DNA of 64,000 nucleotides from Brugia malayi (lineage: Eukaryota > Nematoda > Chromadorea > Rhabditida > Onchocercidae), in the NCBI RefSeq assembly GCF_000002995.4, contig NW_025062479.1, positions 12,567,721 through 12,631,720 of the forward strand, in the 5' to 3' direction. Position numbers and translations under genes: made by a program. A model generated the notes under the pieces. It made no database searches, was not told where the DNA came from, and was given only the letters and a program-made list of their open reading frames with translations. This document shows, in pieces, positions 53,796 through 64,000 of the stretch (the first letter of the stretch is position 1; every line of letters starts with the position of its first letter).

Positions 53796-55804
53796 AACGT
53801 ATGTTTACGTCACTACCGATGATGACGCATGACCCGTTTGATAAACTGCATCCACAAAAAAGGTGAGGAGCACTTGGTTCAACAATTTTTTATAAGTAGA
53901 ATTGGCCACGCTTCCACTTCATTCTTTCAGTTACTCTTACTAGTTGAACCAATTGATGGGTATTTTAATGGTAATCGGAGTGACGTGAGAATTGTCTCAA
54001 CGTGAAATGTTTAGTCAATACTGTCATGTAAACAAATAATTCCGTGAGTAATTAAATATTTCATATAGTAATTAAATATTTCAGCAGTAAATCTAATTAA
54101 GCGATATGGATGAAGTGATATCGGACGAGGCAAGGCCTTTTGTTTGCTGTTGTTTATTATACCAAGACATCAGTAACAATTGCACAAGTTAGTTATTAAA
54201 GCTGCATGTCAAAAACAATTTTCAAATTACGAAGAACTCTCCGTCGATTTCAAATCCTTCTGACTTATTAATTATTTCACTGCGGCAACATAACTATTAA
54301 GTTAATTTTTCACTTCTATCTATCGGAATAAAAAAAAATATAAAATAGTATTTACTCAAATGATTAAATATGGAATGAGCGCTTTTGAAACTATAAGCCT
54401 CAAATAACTAATAACGAAAGATCTGTCATCGAAATATGCATTCATTATTCGATAACAACGAATAGGATCAAATCACTAATAAAACCTTTTCTACAGTCCA
54501 TGCATTCATATATAAGAACTAATTACTCTAAAATGACCGTTGAATTTCGACGAGATGCGAGTTTTGCTTCTTTTCAGCCAAAAGAGATATGCAGAATTTC
54601 CTAGAAACCAAAAATATTATTCCGAAGCATCGATGAAATTGAAAGATTTATGGATCATATTTCGTTGCAATTTACGTCATGTCACGTACTTTCTTTTTTT
54701 GCTTATATATAGGGTTCACCGATAAATGACGTGGTGAATTTGATGTATGTATATATATATATATATGTGTGTATTTTAATAAATCAGACATACGTATTTC
54801 AATTATTCATCGATAAACGTACGATATATGAAGTTGTTAAGAGCATTAGTGTTGAACGTTAATTGAGGAAGGATGATAGCATTGGCATCGGTGCTTCTTC
54901 AAGGAGACGTCAAATCTGCTGAAAGTGCTGGAACTCGTAAGTGTTAGTGATATTTATTTCATACGTCAAAAAGACAGCGAACTGATACCATCAAGCCACG
55001 GAGATTCCGACGGGTGGATCGGCGGTAAATCCATGATCAATAGGGATAGGGTGTGTTACAATTGTCCACGCTTTTCTCAAATCAAATTATCCCATAACTA
55101 TTTAATTTCTAATGACTCCCGAGTCTTACACTTATTAATTAGATCTTACCACATCTGTTGAGGTGCGGAATAGATTCATTAGTTATTGTTTATACCGTTC
55201 ACTGATAAGAAGAACCGATGAAATAAAATGATGAAGTGGAAATGATTGCTGGAAACGTATAAAAATGAATTCATTTTATTTTACTTTATCAGTGATCAGT
55301 TTTAATAAAAATGTGCTGAATAGCTGTGTGAGAATTAACTTAATCAGCAGATGGATCAAAATAATTAGGTAAGCAATTAAGCAATTGACATGAGGAATTT
55401 TCCACAGGTTGGTTTACTTGCTGTTCATGACTTGTCAATTGCAGTCTGATCTTCTGCGGCATACAATTCCGGAATAGTGTTGCGTGCGTAATTTGTTAAA
55501 CAGCGTCCAAGATTTTGATAATTGCTTAACTACTAAAGAGCGTATTAATTATCAGAGAGCATAGTATTTGCCCTATCAATCATTCGTCTCAATTGATTTT
55601 CAGACTCTTGGATTGATTTGCATTGGGTTTTCCATTGGTTGCTTCCCGAATAATATTGAACTGAAATGTACTCGAAATGTGTGTTCATATTCAATCATTT
55701 ATTTATGGTAGTATGTATAATCGCGCTCGTACTCGTCTGTACTACTACCCTAACCCTGTTCCACCTGTGCAGTGTAAAGGATGCCTACTATCGGTTTAGT
55801 TTTC
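53796..55804. other. Intergenic DNA without recognised genes
   Basis: Includes a short tandem duplication (taattaaatatttca, about 54050-54086) and a (TA)n run (about 54750-54766). No supported coding region. Confidence 0.4.
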
Positions 55805-56017
55805 CTATTTTGATAATGGCTTCTCGATAAACTTTCCTAAATAAGCTAAATAATTAGTAGCATTAGGTTCGCACGTCTGTAAGTAAAGTAAGTACATCAA
55901 ATTGTGCTGACGTTGGGTATTATTTTGGTTGGGTTGCGTTAACATTCGTAATTCTTGAATGAGATACATAAGCGCACGTTTTCGAGACATGAAAGTAAGC
56001 TTACTTAGTGATTTCAT
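55805..56017 (-). CDS. Hypothetical small protein, 70 residues
   Basis: An ATG at 56017 opens a frame ending in TAG at 55805. The peptide, beginning MKSLSKLTFMSRKRALMYLI, is Leu- and Gln/Asn-rich and amphipathic, with a basic N-terminal third and no clear signal peptide. I recognise no family. It may be a lone exon, for example a terminal exon of an unseen gene, or chance. Confidence 0.2.
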   Translation of the reverse strand: MKSLSKLTFMSRKRALMYLIQELRMLTQPNQNNTQRQHNLMYLLYLQTCEPNATNYLAYLGKFIEKPLSK

Positions 56018-57764
56018 CCCTCGATCATATCGTAGATTATAATACTTTAAAATTTGAAGTGCTAAATGTAAAAATAAACAGGTGAACGATCAAGGAAACA
56101 AATTTTCTCACTATTTCTTAGCATATATAACAGTTTGGTAGCATCCACAGGGGAGGGCAGAGTCCTAATTTGACATCTACCTGATTACTCATGTAATAAC
56201 TGAACTGCTTCTACTGCAAGAAGGCGTTTTAATGAACGATCAGTTTATTGATGAAAAGTAAATTTGCTGATATTTTAAAACTGGAAGTTTCGAAAGTTCT
56301 TATACTTTTAGGAAAAATTTTATACATTGCTGACATGCGCACTAACATGGTATTGGATTGAATACTGTTCGTTGCGGTCCTATCAACAAAACTCATCTTT
56401 CCGTGGGTAACTGAAGTGGTAAGTTCGGTAAAAACCGCAATTTTTGTCATTAAGAAAATTTCCATCATTAAAAGATTAGCAGATAAAAGCACCCAACAAG
56501 GTCAGATAGAATGAAAACAGGAAGAAGACAAGAGTGGTTTCTAAAGAAATAAATTAAATTACATTTATGGGAAGCATGACCTTGGAAGATAACTTTAATC
56601 AATTAAGTAAGCAAATAAATAACAACAATGATCCTAAATGTTTTGTTGATTTCTCACTTTGGTAGGTTAATTAGATGTCGCGTTTCAAGTGAAATTATGA
56701 TATTTTATTAATTATCAAATGCAAATTTTAAAGTACGATCAGTTGATTTCAAAGCAATATTAAAATTTGTAGATATTTACAAATGGAACTTACGATGCAT
56801 ACCAACGATGGATTAACAATTAATGTTCCGTTTCCTGGTTACATTTATCTATGATCGATGAATTTATAATAAGTTAATGATGCTTTTCCCAATTTCAACC
56901 AATTTTTACGTGTTTAATTCCCTTTCGATACTTCAGATTACCTATGACGTTGATGTGAAAAAGAAGAAAAGAGTACAGTTAAAATACACAAAGAAAATAA
57001 AACTTCAGCTTTTCCTCGTAAAATTACTACAAGCCAGCTTCTTGCACTTTGAATTCTTTACCAAACGAAGTTAGCATTTCCAAAACATCAAAAGTAAGAG
57101 AAAAGATTTTCATTTAATCATTTAACAGGAAATTTGAGGAACGTTTTTCTATTTAACTATTAAAAAATTTGCTTTAAATAAGAAAGAAATTCTTCGACTC
57201 GATTCTTGAAAGGAAAATATTTTCTCATTAAATTGTTGGAATTTAAAGAAAAATTGGAAACAGATTTTTTTTTTTTATTTTGGTTGCCATTTCAAAATGA
57301 CACATTTATTATAATGAAGTTGCTGCAACTACTGCTTATTGGATATAATTGTCCTTTGACTTTACATAAGCAATCGCCAGCGCGACAGTTAGGTCTTTCT
57401 TCTTATCACTTTAATCGTTTCAAATTTTGAAATATTTCAAGAAATTAAAACCATTCTGAGGAAGTGATGGTAACATTGGTGACATTATTGCCCAAGGATG
57501 TTTCATCAGAGAAGTTTCTAGTTGGACTCACTTGTATACAAACCTTAAATCATTAGTTTGATGAATTAGTGTGTGCTCTCCATCCTCCAGTTTTAATTTT
57601 TAATTCAGTTTTATCTTCATGAAATTTAGAACATTTTCCTTCAATTGAACTGATTGAATTACCAAAAAAACAAATTTGTTACCATAAATATCTTAATGCT
57701 AGGAACTATAAAATTGCCTATTACAACATCCCACTGATTAGACTAGATTATATTTGCAATGGAA
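56018..57764. other. Intergenic DNA downstream of the channel pseudogene
   Basis: AT-rich with poly-T tracts. A minus-strand open frame at 56229-56492 begins at a GTG and is not supported. Confidence 0.35.
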
Positions 57765-60700
57765 AGAACCAGTACCTCTTCAGCGAGTAATATATGTCGG
57801 CGTTTCCTTGATAATTTCCCTTGGGCTTCTATATGAGAAAATAAAACACAGCAATAGGTAGTACATTATCACAGCACATAAACTTCCTACCAAATGACCC
57901 AGTGAGGTACGCAGTGTCATGTCACCATAATCAACTTGGAAAAATTACTCATTCATATAAAATGTAAAGTGGCACCGGATGGAATGTGGTGGTACCAACT
58001 GCTGTCATTGTACATATCGTCCATCACAAGCTGAATGGTATACTAACGTTCGGGATCATTTTCCAGTTTTTCCGTGTAGTACATTAATATTGCAAAGATT
58101 ACAATTCCAAGCACAACAAAAAAGGACTGAAAAGGAAATTTCTTAGAAGAAATTCTTAGGATTCAAGTTACTTTCTTTTTCACAATTATAACAGTTATCT
58201 AGAGTTAATAGCTTGCGACTGAAATGGTTCCACAGTTAGACTATCCCGGTGTCACACGATATGACAACCGTCCTACATAAGTAATATCTTTTTTCATTTG
58301 TACAAATTGTTGGAAATGAATTTTGATAGCAAAAAATTGAAAAGAAGAAAAAAGAAAGGGCAAAAGTTAACTGGCGGAAGCACGGAATGTCTGAACGAGT
58401 ATTTGTACGGTGACAGCCTGAACAGTCGTACCGAAAGGATCATGGAAAACGCTTTTCTCTCGAATACACACACTGAAACAATGTTTTTACAATGTCCAGG
58501 TAAAAAGTGAGCATTGCGACCTTTAATAACGAAATAGTAAAACCAGAAATGTACTATTTTATGGAGAGTCGCTCACAACTGAATAATTAGCCAAATTTCA
58601 ATAGATCACTTACAAATGACTGAGTTTAGTGGGTTAGTTAAGGCACTTAAAGACATTCGAACTCGGTATGCTTCGGTGCCGAAAGACTGGTGATTCTCAT
58701 GCAGAAGTAGAAGATTTAACAAAAAAAAAAGTTTTGAACCAACGAAATCGATGTTGTTAATGCCATCTATTTGGGCAAAATATAAATCTCGTAACTATTT
58801 CAAATATAAACTGTAAATTACAAAGGTATTCAATTTGAAAGTCGTATTTAACTGACATAAGCTTTCGCTTTTTCTTTTCCCTTTTTCAATAAAAATGGAA
58901 ATACAATAATAATAATAACAATAATAATAATAAATAATCTATGGTAGCAGTGTTGGTAAAGGAAAAGCGCTACCCATAGGTATCGCTACCTTAAGTGTTA
59001 CATCACCAGTAATTAATAAAATAGCTATTATTCAATTATGATTACTGGATTGTATAGAAGCGATCATAACCACAAAAAAAAAAAAAAACCTCACCCTGAC
59101 TGAAAATTAGGTGGGTTTTCATGCAGAATGATATTATGCTAATCACTATAAAACATATTGATATCGATTATATTGTCTGAAATATGCAAATTGACAATTC
59201 GTTAGATTTATTTGAAATAGGTCAGTTGATTACGCAGAATCATTCGTTCTAATCACTTGCATTTGCAAGTGCGCAACAGTAAAGTAACACCCTGTTAATC
59301 TAGTATAATTTATCACATATCTCTAAATACGAAATAGTAGCCAAAGGTCAAACTGCTGAAGAGGCTTCTTCACCCAGAAATCAATCAACCATACCTTTGC
59401 TGCTTGTGATAAATAAGGTTCATCAAATAATGCCCATACATTACGCCTTACTTTCATCCAAAAAGTTACACGACCTTGAACATAATCCTCTTCCCAGCCA
59501 AATTTTTTCACCATACTCTGTTCACGTGCGTCAGGGTCATTATGCTTGTTAAGGTCATTATCTAATGCATCCAAAACTGCCAGCGTTGCTTGAGTATTTC
59601 TGCAAATCCTTCGATCGCAAAACCATGTTTTAATTTCGATAATAAATTTGGGAAGTCTTGAACTTCCAAGGAAAATAAGGGTTGCAGCTGTCACCGCTTC
59701 TGTTTCACTTACTAAATTAAATTTTTGTGATCTTCCTTCGATACCACTTACTCTTTTTAATGATTGCTTGCATCTTCGGAGATCATTTAGGAAGGCGTTT
59801 CTATCATTTAACCTGTATCGCGTGTGTGTCATTCAGCAACAAGGTGAATCTGATTCGAATCCAGACCCTAGTATTCCAGTTCTTCCTCGAAAAGTGGCCG
59901 CACACGTCAATGGGATAGTGCAATTTACCCGTGCGGTAATAATTTAATATCTGTAACAAACAATTGTTGAAAAAGTTTAGCAGTAACAATTATTTTTAAG
60001 TTTTAATGATCAGACATGTGCTTCGTTACAAAGGATTCGAAGTAGAATATCTACTAAATTCTAAAAAATTTCATTATAAAGATAACATGAAGAAGGAATT
60101 TGAAATGCATTACTTACTTCATTAACTTATCACAATCATGGTTAGTTGAGATATTACTTCTACTTAATAAATCATTTTGTTTACTGGTTAAGAAATGAAA
60201 ATTCTGGACGCAATTAACTGTTTTAAGTTTTAAGTTTGATTTGGACAATTTTAAGGGAATCGAGAAAGGAATAAATAATAGGAGTAAAGTACAGTAAAAT
60301 GATAAACAATAAAAATAGGAAAATAAAAGATAACAGATTATATATGTTTGTGAACTGATATCATTTTCAGAAATCCGATATAGGTATTCTTATCACGTAC
60401 AACATGCTGTACACAAAAATAGATATATAAATAGAACACAACTTAATATTTCTTGAGTAATAGAGATTTCAGGTACTTGTTTGGTACTTTACCCACCGAT
60501 ACTTCAAGAAGATAAATATAAAAGAACATTTGATTAAATAGTAAAACTTAATAAGTGATATGAAATCAACCAAATAAAACTCATGAAATATGCGCCTTTT
60601 ATCGATGAGCACATTTTTACATTCATTTCAAAGTTTTTTAGGGAAAAAAGCATTCAATTTATTTGCCACAGTAAAAAACAAATTCTATATGAAATGAACA

Positions 60701-60989
60701 TATTCGGTTAAAAATAGAAAATAAGTTGGAAACTGTGTCTAAAAAAGGCTTAAATGTGGCCAGTTATTGAAAATGGGACATTTTATTCCATTGTTTAAAG
60801 CATACTTGAAAAAAAAAAACAACCAAGTAGCCGGTCAAAGAAGTATTCATTGAGCAATGGATCGAAATTAGTAACTGATAGCGTTAAACGTGAGAGACGT
60901 GTAGCCGGAATTTTCTTCATTGTTGCCTGGCACGTTTTATGTTTCATTCCTCCAACGTTCAAGATTACACACTCATCTATGCCAACCAC
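57765..60989 (-). pseudogene. Decayed Shaw-type (Kv3) voltage-gated potassium channel
   Basis: Minus-strand remains of a Kv channel in normal exon order. Exon 60989-60824 encodes the T1 domain ([32 protein letters not shown]). Exon 59950-59813 begins [18 protein letters not shown], then has a one-base deletion, a TAG and a TGA at expected Trp positions and a second frame loss. Exon 59599-59395 is intact ([33 protein letters not shown]). S4 remnants lie at about 58370-58480 (SVRLFRLS, then ILVQTFRASA in another frame). S5 follows TTTTCAG at about 58130 (FFVVLGIVIFAILMYYTEKL). The pore (about 57985-58050) reads SIPFSL, a stop, then WTICTMTAVGTTT, so the GYGD filter is gone. An S6-like segment and the Shaw basic motif (KLSRKRRHILLAEE, about 57769-57810) complete it. 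S1-S3 were not found. C. elegans EGL-36 is the Shaw-type relative. Confidence 0.85.
58907..58936. repeat. (AAT)n-type microsatellite
   Basis: AAT/AAC trinucleotides inside the former intron between the T1-S1 and S4 remnants of the channel pseudogene. Confidence 0.8.
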
Positions 60990-63900
60990 CTGAAGATGTT
61001 GTGGCCATGTATTCAAGAAAATCAAGAATTTACAAACGCACATGAAGTGAATCACATGGTGGAAAGTGTGTAAAGATTTTTGATAAGATTAGTAAAGTAA
61101 ATGAAATCAATCTGATGAGATTACTAATAATACAGTGAAATTAACAAAAACAAAACAAAATTATTTGTGGGACGGAATTCCTTGTAAAAGTATGAGAGAC
61201 AGTAATGGCAGTCTTTCAGTTGCAAGTAATTCCAACTTTTGTATTTTGGTGACATGCACATTCCTCTCGTATTGCCATTCATGACACGATGAAGGGATGA
61301 GAGATCAAAATGATTTCATATAAAACGATAAAGTGTTGAAACAATCAGTTGTCGTTACTTTGACTACGCAGTATCAGTTTGCAGTCATTACTCATACAAA
61401 TGGAAATTTGTGACAAAGAGAAATGCAAAGACGAAAGAAGTGGAAGATTTCAGTGTCAGTTTTCTGCTACTACCCGAAGTCTACAAGGATTCAGTTGGTG
61501 ATAACACTTTTATATTATTGTAACTGAAGGCAATGTTTTGTCAGTTGTTCTAATTCTTGGTTTGGTCCATATAACAAACATTACTCGATTTCAATTTTAA
61601 AACACTTTAGAAACTAAATTCGTTCGAGAATTATAGATTAAAAAAAATGGAATACGGATAACGATCGAGCCGAGTTTTAAAAGCAAAATAATAATGAAAC
61701 GAGAAAAAGAGAATAGAATTTCGCAAAAACCGAGGAAAAGGAGAAATGAAGGAAATAAGGGATGGAAGATTTTACGAACACTGACAGGAAATGAAAACTG
61801 TTATGAATGCTTGTTAGGAAGTAGCGACAGTTGAATTGACAATAGCGAGATGATAAAGGTGGAATTAAATTGGGCAGAGGGATAAGGTATATTCGAAAAC
61901 GAACTAATGGAAGAAGGTTCTTTCGAAAACCTGGGAGCTATCAACTTTTTAATGATGTTTATTTCGGTTTCAATTAATTTTTGGAAGGACGTAAATTTTT
62001 CCCTAATTTTTTCTTTTTTTGGATAAATAATACGGATTTTAAGCAGATTCGATTTATGATGTTTTCTTGATGACTGACATTACAAGTAAGACATTTTGGT
62101 GAGATTGCTTTTGTCTCGTTCATACTGACGATAGATGAGAAGTATCCAGTCATTCGACAAATATACGAAGGTTAAATGATGTCAATGAATCACGACCTTA
62201 TATCAAGTTGATATCCGACTAAAATAGTCATAGCAGCAATCAAACTAGCATTCAGAAGAAGGAAAGTTATTTCTCGATCTCAATCCAAATCCAAATATTC
62301 TTGCATCAAAGGAAATTTTTTCAACAATGATGCAAAATGTCGTGTGAGATCCCGGGTAAAAACCAACCTTCCTGAGGATTCCATAATATACAGATGGATA
62401 AACGAATAGAAAATAAACTAATTCATTGTATACACAATTCAATTACTTTTAGTACTCTTTGCTGCAACAATAGCATTTTTTGTTTCATGCGAAAAGATTT
62501 ATTTTTTGTAAGAAATTTTGTTTTAAATTAGCAGCATGAAATTCAGAATCCTTAGAGAAATAAGTGGTCTTGAAAACCGGTCAGAAAAACTGTTTTTTCT
62601 GATGATTTTTTGATGATGAGATCTTTTACCGATTGCTGTTACTTCGAAAGTTAAGCACTGAAATCAAATTATTCAACCTATTCTCCACAAATAAATCCAA
62701 TGGTCATTAATAATTAGCCAGTTAAAATCGTTCATTCAATTGACATGACTAGGATAACATGAGTTTGGTCATCTGTCGTTGTGATGATCATATCACTTTC
62801 AATAAATTTATGGAATGAAAGAACTTATTCAAAACCTTTTATTGAAACCAAAACGAATTCCAAAAAAAGGAAGGAGAAATGTCTTGATCAGAAGTCATAT
62901 ACCATTGTGCTAAGTTAAATTATATCAAAAAAGATTCCGAAGTAACGAGTTAAGTCCAATTATATTAAAAAAAAGGATTAAGTCTTGGCAGTACTTTTTT
63001 GGTCACTGATGGAGAAATGTAACAATGACTGTCATTCTCATCGCCCTATCAATCAATTAAACACCCAAACTAATGTTGCAAATTTTGATATTGATCAAAT
63101 ATCAATTCGACATGTATAATAATTCTGATTAATTTTAAGCTACAATTAAAATAACTGTTCTGGGAGAAACACAGCTACAAAACCGTGACATCAGATTAAA
63201 AGAAATTATTTAAGATTGGTCCTTTGGAGTATGGCCTGAGACTTGGATCAAAACAATCAGCGCATTCTCGAAGTGAATAAATGTGTGAATCTCTTTCATT
63301 CCTACAGTCCTCTCTGTTTCTCTTTGCATACACAATTCACACTTGAAACTGTCAACTTCCAATGTTCCAATGTATTTGACAAAGGCGGAAGTAATCATAT
63401 TGAAGTGCCAGCAAAAGGAAGTGAAGCGTAGTGAAAAATTTCGTTTAATCTTCAATTCACTGTTTCCATTACAGAAATAGGCAGAGATGTGGGAAGGAAG
63501 AAAATGATATTAAACTTATGAAGTGGAATTGCGGAATTATCCAGAAGGCAACGAGGCGGGCATTAACTAAACAATGATCTTATCTGTCATATTATTCAGC
63601 TGAACAAAACAGATTTTCCATTTATATATTTTAAAATCAAATCCGATGATTCAGATTTATATTGCTATATTGTTCCGTTTCCGAAAAATTGAATTCCTTG
63701 AATCAACAATCCGAAATTTAATATAATATTAAATGTATTGAATTCATTGATTTTATTGAATACACATACATTTTGCCACTGACATACGTTCGTAAACAAA
63801 TAAATGACCAAATTTAATTCTAACGTTTAACGATGAAATGTATTGAAATTAAATGGCAAAATGCGAAATAACACAAAAATATAAGTCTTGCAACTTATCA

Positions 63901-64000
63901 AATCAATGATAAATGATGACGAAATATGCCGACATTTTAGTGTGACAATTCATTACGCTATGGGACTGAATTAGAAAAGTGTTGGAGTAAATTGAAATAT
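60990..64000. other. Intergenic DNA at the right edge
   Basis: AT-rich, no supported exon on either strand. Small open frames (for example 63210-63455) overlap antisense frames and look random. Confidence 0.4.

Noticed and set aside
59323..59832. 169-codon uninterrupted frame taken as a single exon
   Set aside because: Its middle (about 59600-59812) has GT and AG borders and no similarity. Removing it joins HTRYR to NTQATL as in Shaw channels, so it is a short open intron.
59648..59947. 99-codon plus-strand open frame
   Set aside because: Antisense to the channel pseudogene exon at 59813-59950; the similarity to Shaw channels is on the minus strand.

Overview
The window looks like AT-rich nematode nuclear DNA. 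Genes are split into many short exons with compact introns that end in TTTTCAG-like acceptors. Splice acceptors lie just upstream of several start codons, as expected for spliced-leader trans-splicing. The recognisable proteins are orthologues of well-known C. elegans genes. A spirurid or filarial parasite is my inference from composition and gene style, not something the sequence proves.

Layout. The left edge holds the last exon of an unidentified plus-strand gene (18-132) and a possible signal-peptide exon on the minus strand (1647-1730). A complete minus-strand PINCH/UNC-97 gene with five LIM domains follows (3441-6586, eight coding exons, 364 codons). The stretch 6.6-17.3 kb has no convincing complete gene. 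It contains a large inverted repeat whose inner 359 bp are identical on both arms (9171-9529 and 13441-13799). Next is a complete plus-strand LPGAT1-type acyltransferase (17369-20051, eight exons, 397 residues).

The main gene is a minus-strand Schnurri/HIVEP homologue, sma-9 (23715-35835). I resolve 28 coding exons with matching phases, apart from one apparent single-base frame conflict near 30.6 kb. The region 36-50.5 kb is gene-poor. It has locally GC-richer, GA/CT-rich blocks and a 450 bp compound (CA)n array. A plus-strand secreted PAN/apple-domain gene is partly resolved at 50573-53795.

At the right end, 57.77-60.99 kb on the minus strand holds a decayed Shaw-type (Kv3) voltage-gated potassium channel. 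Its T1 domain, S4, S5, pore and S6/C-terminal basic motif are still recognisable. It carries frameshifts and Trp-to-stop changes, and the GYGD selectivity filter is lost.

The identifiable genes belong to ordinary animal systems and do not form one pathway. UNC-97 acts at integrin attachments, SMA-9 in DBL-1/BMP nuclear signalling, and LPGAT1 in ER phospholipid remodelling. The most unusual items are the channel pseudogene, a decayed copy of a sma-9 zinc-finger exon downstream of sma-9, the sma-9 frame conflict, and the partly homogenised inverted repeat.
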